Part shown: in pieces, positions 59,228 through 64,000 of the stretch
How positions within the stretch are numbered: position 1 is the first letter of the stretch
Layout of the letters: each line of letters starts with the position of its first letter
Assembly: GCA_023435705.1 (NCBI GenBank)
Contig: JAEYRH010000009.1
Coordinates: 124,001-188,000 of the forward strand
Direction: 5' to 3'
From: Bacillota bacterium
GTDB lineage: Bacteria > Bacillota > Clostridia > Christensenellales > UMGS416
Length of the DNA stretch: 64,000 nt
Notes under the pieces: model-generated
Seen by the model: only the letters and a program-made list of their open reading frames with translations
Database searches by the model: none
What the model was told of the DNA's origin: nothing
Made by a program: the position numbers and the translations under genes

Positions 59228-59821
59228 TCAATCAAGCTGATTGTTTTTATCCGTTGTGTTGTGCGGCAAGCCGTTGAGGAATGTATCGATCATAAAGCCA
59301 TAGCTGTCGTCGGCACTGGCCTCCGCTGATTCGAAATAGCCGGTGGCCTCCAGCGCCACGAACCCATGCAGCATGCTGCGCAAAGATCTTGCGCAGTGCA
59401 GCTGCTCCTGCCGGCTTCCGGCCCAGTGGGCTAGCGGGCGCATCATGGGCTCGATGATCTCCTTGCCAAGCTCCATGATCTGCCTGTCCTCCAGCAGAGG
59501 CAGGTTGATGATCACCTGATACAGCTCCGGGTTCTCATGGGCATATTGGCGATAAGCCACTGCCAGCGTCTTGAGCGCCGCACGAGGTTCTGATATCCCA
59601 TATGCCGCCTCATCCAATGCGCTCCGCAGCTCCGACACCGCGCGCCTGGCGACGGCCATATTCACTTCTGCCACACTCTCCACATGGTTGTAGAGCGATG
59701 CGGTCTTGACGCCCAGCCTGGCGGCGAGCCGGTGCATGGAAAAGCTGCCGTAGCCACCCTCCGCCACCATGGAGATGGCGGCCCCCAGGACGGCTTGCTT
59801 GTCTATCCCTTTTTGCGGCAA
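59228..59821 (-). CDS. TetR-family regulator (WHG C-terminal domain type)
   Basis: A 197-residue regulator. The N-terminus KQAVLGAAISMVAEGGYGSF and SMHRLAARLGVKTASLYNHV is the TetR helix-turn-helix. The C-terminal region has LRSMLHGFVALEATGYF, the WHG-type ligand domain motif. It is first in an operon with the MFS transporter and esterase-like protein and likely represses it. TTG start at 59821 with GGAGGAG 7 bases upstream. A palindromic operator lies just before (59864-59878). Confidence 0.92.
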   Translation of the reverse strand: MPQKGIDKQAVLGAAISMVAEGGYGSFSMHRLAARLGVKTASLYNHVESVAEVNMAVARRAVSELRSALDEAAYGISEPRAALKTLAVAYRQYAHENPELYQVIINLPLLEDRQIMELGKEIIEPMMRPLAHWAGSRQEQLHCARSLRSMLHGFVALEATGYFESAEASADDSYGFMIDTFLNGLPHNTTDKNNQLD

Positions 59822-59837
59822 TGGTCACTCCTCCAAA

Positions 59838-59878
59838 ACTAACGGTGTTCATATACAGTGTGAACTAACGCCGTTAGT
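59838..59878. promoter_or_regulatory. Probable TetR operator cluster
   Basis: ACTAACG-C-CGTTAGT (59864-59878) is a perfect 7-base inverted repeat. The half-site ACTAACG recurs at 59838-59844, and GTTCA/TGAAC arms flank the space between. These sit across the minus-strand promoter of the TetR operon. Confidence 0.65.
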
Positions 59879-60448
59879 CTGTCAAGTGGTTTTCAGAATG
59901 TCACACAGATTGAGATACCCATCGGAATGCCTGAACAGCCGGTGAACGCAAGCATGTGTTCCGTTTTGACGGCGATTCTGTGGGAATTGAAGTCAAGGAA
60001 AAAGTGGAGTTCCCAATTCCGCCCCAGCCCAGAGCATTGGCTTTTGCGGTGAAGGTGTAGCACAGCACGCATGATCCAGGCAGGTGTTTTTGCGGCTGTC
60101 AGGGTTGCCTGGCATCCGCTTTTCATTTCTGTTTGAAGTGAACAGACGCGGCGATTCGTAGTGATCTTTGTTTTGTACGTTTTGATAAATATTTATCTCA
60201 TCCATAACTGGAAGGATTAAGGATAACTGCGCAAATGTGGCTGGTAACGGTGGATTTTATGTATATAATGTTGAAAAAAGGGATTGTGAATTTAAGAGAT
60301 TGGTGCAAATGTGGCTTGACATGGGTTATTTGATATGCTTTAATTACAGCATAAATGCTAAACGTTATCCACCGGAGATTTGTAACAATTCCACGAAAAC
60401 CAATTTTGCATGTGAAAGCATGCAGAAATAAAAACAGGAGGATAGTTC
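59879..60448. other. Long intergenic region before the sugar ABC operon
   Basis: No supported gene in 570 bases. It contains a 12-base direct repeat GCAAATGTGGCT (60232 and 60305 regions) spaced by about 73 bases, and the promoter at 60316-60344. The repeat pair could bind a regulator of the sugar operon. Confidence 0.4.
60316..60344 (+). promoter_or_regulatory. Promoter of the sugar ABC transporter operon
   Basis: TTGACA (60316-60321) and TTTAAT (60339-60344) with a 17-base spacer, about 105 bases before the binding-protein start. Confidence 0.6.
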
Positions 60449-62179
60449 ATGAAGAGGAATCTGTCAAGCTTGATCCTTGTGATGGTTCTCTCGATGCTTT
60501 TGGTCGTATCGGGATGCACCACCACTCCGGCTCCGGCTGCCACTGACAAGCCGGCAACAGCCGCGCCCGGTGCAGAGACCGTAGCGCCAACCGAGGAAGT
60601 GAAGCTTCCTGAAATCCCCGCTGAAATCACCATGTTCAACGCTGTTGCTCTGACTGCCACCACGCCGGCGTGGGAAACCCCCATCGGCAAGAAGATCCAG
60701 GAGCTCACCGGCGTCAAGCTGGTTGTGGAATACCTGGTCGGCACTGACAGCTTGACCAAAGCCAACCTGATGACGGCTAGCGGCACCTATCCGGATATCG
60801 TGGCAGCGGGCGAAACCGCCGGCACGTTCATCTCCGCCAACGCCTTCGTCAAGCTGGACGACATGATCGAAAAGTACGGCGAAAACATCAAGAAGATCTA
60901 TCGCCCCAGCGAGCTGAAGATGTCCGGCAGCCAGAATGACGGCATCTACATCATCTCCACCAACCGGCCGGCTCTTGACAACCTTTATCCCGCCGCCGGT
61001 TTCTACATGAACTATGATGTTCTGAAGCAAGCTGGCTTCCCAGTTCCGAAGACGCTCTCGCAGTATGGCCAGCTGATCAAGGACTATCTGGCCAAGAACC
61101 CGAAGTTCGGCGATGCTGACAACATTGGCTTCACAATCGCCACTGACGGTTACCGCGTGTCTGCCCTGCAGTATGGCGGTTCCAGGTTCCTGAGCGGCTT
61201 CCCCAACGACGGCATCACCGCTGTTGACCAGGAGACCCTCGAAGCCAAGATCGTCATGAAGATGGACAGCAACAAGCAGTTCCTCAAGTTCATGAACGAC
61301 ATGTGGAATGCCGGCGCCATGGACAAGGAAACCTTCATGCAGAAGGACGACCAGCTCCTGGCGAAGGTTGGCTCCGGCCGCGTGCTGGGCATCTATGACC
61401 AGCGCTGGGCAGTGACCAACGGCTTGGCCGCTCTGGAAAAGAATGAGCACTTTGACCGCACACTGGTGGCCTTCCCGATCGTCACCGACGGCACCACTAA
61501 GGAATACTATCGTGGTCCGTATGCCTTCGCCGTGCAGGGCGTTTCGATCACCACCTCTGCCAAGAACCCCGAAGGTGTGTTCCGTTTCCTGGATCGCCTC
61601 TGCGCTGAAGACATCCAGAAGCTTGCCCACTGGGGCATCGAAGGCACCGACTACACCATCGAAAACGGCAAGTTCACCCGCACCAAGGAGCAGTGGACCA
61701 ACTCCTTCGACGCCGAGTATCAGAAGAACACCGGTCTGATGCAGTTCGTCTTCCTGCCCCGTTATGAGCAGACAGACAACGAGCAGTATGCCAAGTTCTC
61801 TGACGGCAACTGGGTCAACCCGGCAATGAACCAGGAATACAACGATGTCCGCTACAAGGACTATGAGAAGGAAATCCTGAAGAGCTACAACGTGAAGACC
61901 TTCTGCGACTTCTTCGCGCCGGCTTACCCCGCCCGCTACCAGCCCGGCTGGGCCGTCCGCCAGCAGCTGCCGCAGGATTCGCCTGAGTTCATCGCCTCCA
62001 ACAAGGCTCTTGAGCTCGCCACCGAATACCATGCCAAGATCGTTCAGGCCGATCCTGCCCAGTTTGAGACTCTGTATGCTGAGTACATGGCCAAGCTGGA
62101 TGCCATCCCCGGTCTGGCCGACTATGAGAAGAAGGTCACCGAGACCATCAAGGCCAGCACTGAGTTCTATGGCAACTAA
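60449..62179 (+). CDS. Extracellular solute-binding lipoprotein (LplA-like sugar ABC importer)
   Basis: A 576-residue lipoprotein. The signal peptide ends in VSGC (lipobox, Cys23), then an Ala/Pro/Thr spacer. The two-lobed substrate-binding fold (about 55-576) has MTASGTYPDIVAAGETAGTF, SGSQNDGIYIISTNRPALDN and GFYMNYDVLKQAGFPVPKTL. This large class serves oligosaccharides or complex glycans and works with LplB/LplC-type permeases, encoded next. GGAGG is 9 bases before the ATG. The binding-protein gene ends 94 bases before the first permease, with a hairpin between. Confidence 0.93.
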   Translation: MKRNLSSLILVMVLSMLLVVSGCTTTPAPAATDKPATAAPGAETVAPTEEVKLPEIPAEITMFNAVALTATTPAWETPIGKKIQELTGVKLVVEYLVGTDSLTKANLMTASGTYPDIVAAGETAGTFISANAFVKLDDMIEKYGENIKKIYRPSELKMSGSQNDGIYIISTNRPALDNLYPAAGFYMNYDVLKQAGFPVPKTLSQYGQLIKDYLAKNPKFGDADNIGFTIATDGYRVSALQYGGSRFLSGFPNDGITAVDQETLEAKIVMKMDSNKQFLKFMNDMWNAGAMDKETFMQKDDQLLAKVGSGRVLGIYDQRWAVTNGLAALEKNEHFDRTLVAFPIVTDGTTKEYYRGPYAFAVQGVSITTSAKNPEGVFRFLDRLCAEDIQKLAHWGIEGTDYTIENGKFTRTKEQWTNSFDAEYQKNTGLMQFVFLPRYEQTDNEQYAKFSDGNWVNPAMNQEYNDVRYKDYEKEILKSYNVKTFCDFFAPAYPARYQPGWAVRQQLPQDSPEFIASNKALELATEYHAKIVQADPAQFETLYAEYMAKLDAIPGLADYEKKVTETIKASTEFYGN

Positions 62180-62215
62180 TCTGTAACAGTAAAGGTTCAT
62201 CTGACGCCAATGAAG

Positions 62216-62241
62216 CCGGGGAGCGCCTGTGCGCTCCCCGG
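62216..62241 (+). terminator. GC hairpin between binding protein and permease
   Basis: CCGGGGAGCGC (62216-62226) with GCGCTCCCCGG (62231-62241), loop CTGT, followed by only three T residues. Probably an mRNA-stabilising or partially terminating structure that keeps binding protein in excess over permease. Confidence 0.75.
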
Positions 62242-62273
62242 TTTCGAAATAACTTCAGCCAGGGGGATTGAAT

Positions 62274-63242
62274 ATGGCTGCATATCATGAGAAAGCCGCA
62301 GCTTCCACAGTGAAGCCCGTACTATATAAAAAGAAACCAATGATGAGGAGAATCATCGAGCAGCGGCAATTGCTGGTTTTGGTGATGCCGTTTATGATTT
62401 TCATACTGGTTTTCAACTATCTCCCCATCTGGGGCTGGATTATGGCGTTTCAGAATTATTCCACCGGCAAGGGCTTGATGGGTTCTCCGTTTATTGGTCT
62501 TGGAAACTTCCAGGAGCTGTTTGCCGACGCCAACTTTCTGAATTCCATCAAGAACACGCTGCTGACAAGTGTGCTGAAGATCTCCACCGGTTTTATTGCT
62601 GCGATTGTCCTGGCTGTAATGCTCAACGAGGTCCGGGCGCTGCCGTTCAAGCGGACGGTGCAGACCATATCTTATCTGCCCTACTTTGTATCCTGGGTTG
62701 TGGCAGTCAATATCGTATACATGGCGTTGTCTCCCTCCGATGGCATTGTAAACATTCTGCTCATGAAGACTGGCTTGATTGATGGCCCGATTCCGTTCAT
62801 GGGTGAGTCTAAATATTTCTACGGAGTTGTCGCACTTTCAAACGTCTGGAAAAATGTTGGCTGGAATGCCATCATTTATCTTGCCGCAATGACTGGGATA
62901 GACCCGGAGCTATACGAAGCGGCATCGATTGACGGAGCCGGCAGGCTTCGCAGGATCTTTGCCGTAACGCTGCCCAGCATCATGCCCACGATTAAGATTT
63001 TGCTGGTGCTGAACATTGGCTACTTGATGAACGCCGGGTTTGAGCAGGTCTATCTGCTCAGCAACCCGTCCAACATTGATGCTTCCCGCACCATCGATGT
63101 GTATATCTATACTTACGCGTTGAAGAGCGGCCGCCTGTCTTACGGCACGGCAATCGGCATTTTCAACTCCACGATCTCAATTCTGCTGATCATGGTCAGC
63201 AACGCGGTCTCCAAGAAGATCGACGGCTACGGAATTTTCTGA
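62274..63242 (+). CDS. Sugar ABC transporter permease (LplB-like)
   Basis: A 322-residue membrane protein with six helices (about 35-55, 90-125, 130-150, 165-190, 220-250, 290-310). It has the EAA loop EAASIDGAGRLRRIFAVTLP, which docks the ATPase. Opening IIEQRQLLVLVMPFMIFILV matches the LplB/YtcP group of carbohydrate permeases. The ATPase gene is not in the window; many such systems use a shared MsmK-type ATPase. ATG at 62274 has AGGGGGA 6 bases upstream; a TTG at 62268 is too near. Confidence 0.93.
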   Translation: MAAYHEKAAASTVKPVLYKKKPMMRRIIEQRQLLVLVMPFMIFILVFNYLPIWGWIMAFQNYSTGKGLMGSPFIGLGNFQELFADANFLNSIKNTLLTSVLKISTGFIAAIVLAVMLNEVRALPFKRTVQTISYLPYFVSWVVAVNIVYMALSPSDGIVNILLMKTGLIDGPIPFMGESKYFYGVVALSNVWKNVGWNAIIYLAAMTGIDPELYEAASIDGAGRLRRIFAVTLPSIMPTIKILLVLNIGYLMNAGFEQVYLLSNPSNIDASRTIDVYIYTYALKSGRLSYGTAIGIFNSTISILLIMVSNAVSKKIDGYGIF

Positions 63243-63259
63243 AAGAGAGGTGAGTGTGA

Positions 63260-64000
63260 TGGTGAAAAAAAGTCAAAACAAATTTCTTTCCTCCATTGGA
63301 TACAAGCGCCTGACGCTGGAAGATCTTCTTCTGGATGCGTTCAACTACGTGGCGCTGATTTGCCTTTGCATCGTGACGTTGTATCCCTTTATCAACACGC
63401 TAGCCTATTCTTTCAACAACGCCATCGATTCCGTCAACGGCGGCATCTACCTTTGGCCCAGGGAGTTTACGCTGAGGAACTATGAAAAAATCCTCATCGG
63501 CAACCCAGCCATCAGTCAGGCGCTGTTTATCTCCGCGGCCAGGGCTGTGGTCGGCGGCGCGCTCAGCGTGGTCTCCACCATCTGTGTGTCTTATGTGCTG
63601 TCCAGACGGGATTTCATCTTCCGCAAAGCGCTGACACCGTTTCTGGTGTTCACGATGTATTTTTCCGGCGGCTTGATCCCCTCATTCATCCTGATTCGCA
63701 ACCTGGGGCTCATGAGCAACTTCCTGGTCTACATCCTTCCTGGCCTGGTTGGCGCCTACAACGTCATGGTGATGCGCAGCTACATCGAGGGCATCCCAGA
63801 CAGCTTGATTGAGGCGGCGAAGATCGACGGCGCAAGCGAATACCGCATCCTCTTCACGATCATCTGGCCGCTGAGCCTCCCTGTCATCGCCACGATCACG
63901 CTGTTTGTGGCCGTCGGCCAGTGGAATGCTTGGTTTGACACGATGCTGTATTGCGGCGGCAACGCCAAGCTCACCACGCTGCAATATGAGCTGCAGAAAC
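63260..64000 (+). CDS. Sugar ABC transporter permease (LplC/YtcP-like), partial
   Basis: The open frame begins at ATG 63260 with AGAGAGGTGA upstream and continues without a stop through the window end, giving 247 codons. Helices and the EAA loop EAAKIDGASEYRILFTIIWP are present, and the N-terminus LLLDAFNYVALICLCIVTLY fits LplC-type permeases. Family members have about 290-300 residues, so about 50 are missing. It starts 18 bases after the LplB-like stop in the same operon. Confidence 0.92.

Noticed and set aside
59893..60546. Short frames in the gap before the sugar ABC operon
   Set aside because: None has a ribosome site or conserved-looking sequence; the region is better explained as regulatory DNA.
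60464..62200. A 578-codon open frame on the minus strand across the solute-binding protein gene
   Set aside because: It mirrors the real gene, which has a signal peptide, lipobox, ribosome site and promoter; the antisense frame has none and is a by-product of GC-biased codons.

Overview
This 64 kb window is GC-rich chromosomal DNA from a Gram-positive, spore-forming anaerobe of the Clostridia. The inference rests on strong AGGAGG ribosome sites, many TTG/GTG starts, intrinsic terminators and spore genes (spmA, a SpoVB-like flippase, a SleB-type cortex hydrolase). An iron-sulfur L-serine dehydratase in two subunits, ferredoxin-type oxidoreductases, and monoderm wall enzymes carrying SH3b and PG_binding repeats fit as well. 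No rRNA, tRNA or CRISPR array was seen. No genus can be named safely.

Layout. 0-4.2 kb: M29 aminopeptidase start (partial), VOC protein with MFS transporter, MscS channel, aldo/keto reductase with ferredoxin tail. 4.2-18.5 kb: housekeeping and surface genes: NAGPA-type glycosidase, Sapep dipeptidase, an unknown Ala-rich anchored protein, J-domain protein, amidase, NlpC/P60 hydrolase, an operon of membrane protein, XRE regulator and interrupted alcohol dehydrogenase, DEAD-box helicase, cysK and DUF3842. 18.5-22.4 kb: an accessory patch with a prophage/integrase scar, a low-GC beta-helix lipoprotein and a flavodoxin. 22.4-25.2 kb: CbiM(N)-CbiQ-CbiO nickel/cobalt ECF transporter behind a consensus promoter and a terminator-bearing leader.

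25.2-36.2 kb: a CD1871A-type small CXXC protein coupled to a 4Fe-4S membrane protein, a lipoprotein, an EFR1 flavodoxin-ferredoxin, a CrtI-like oxidoreductase with TetR regulator, recF away from its usual dnaA-dnaN-gyrB setting, a GH18 glycosidase, and an acyltransferase/DUF6320 pair. 36.3-44.3 kb: a second accessory zone with a zinc-ribbon/coiled-coil/GIY-YIG protein, an endolysin-like C40 hydrolase, a MATE pump and a very AT-rich 1204-residue YobI-like membrane NTPase. A decayed duplicate of the MATE 3' end lies just before the NTPase gene.

44.5-64 kb: a large SpoIID/SH3b surface protein, an MBL-fold protein, an orphan GHKL kinase, a PpiC lipoprotein foldase, a SleB-type hydrolase, spmA, sdaAB-sdaAA, a SpoVB-like flippase, an esterase-fold protein lacking its serine nucleophile, an MFS pump with TetR regulator, and a sugar ABC importer (binding protein and two permeases, the last cut by the window end).

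The best candidate for an under-described system is the AT-rich YobI-like NTPase in its accessory zone. The GIY-YIG coiled-coil protein nearby may be a second defence-type gene. Calls rest on reading the sequence and on recalled family knowledge; no searches were run.
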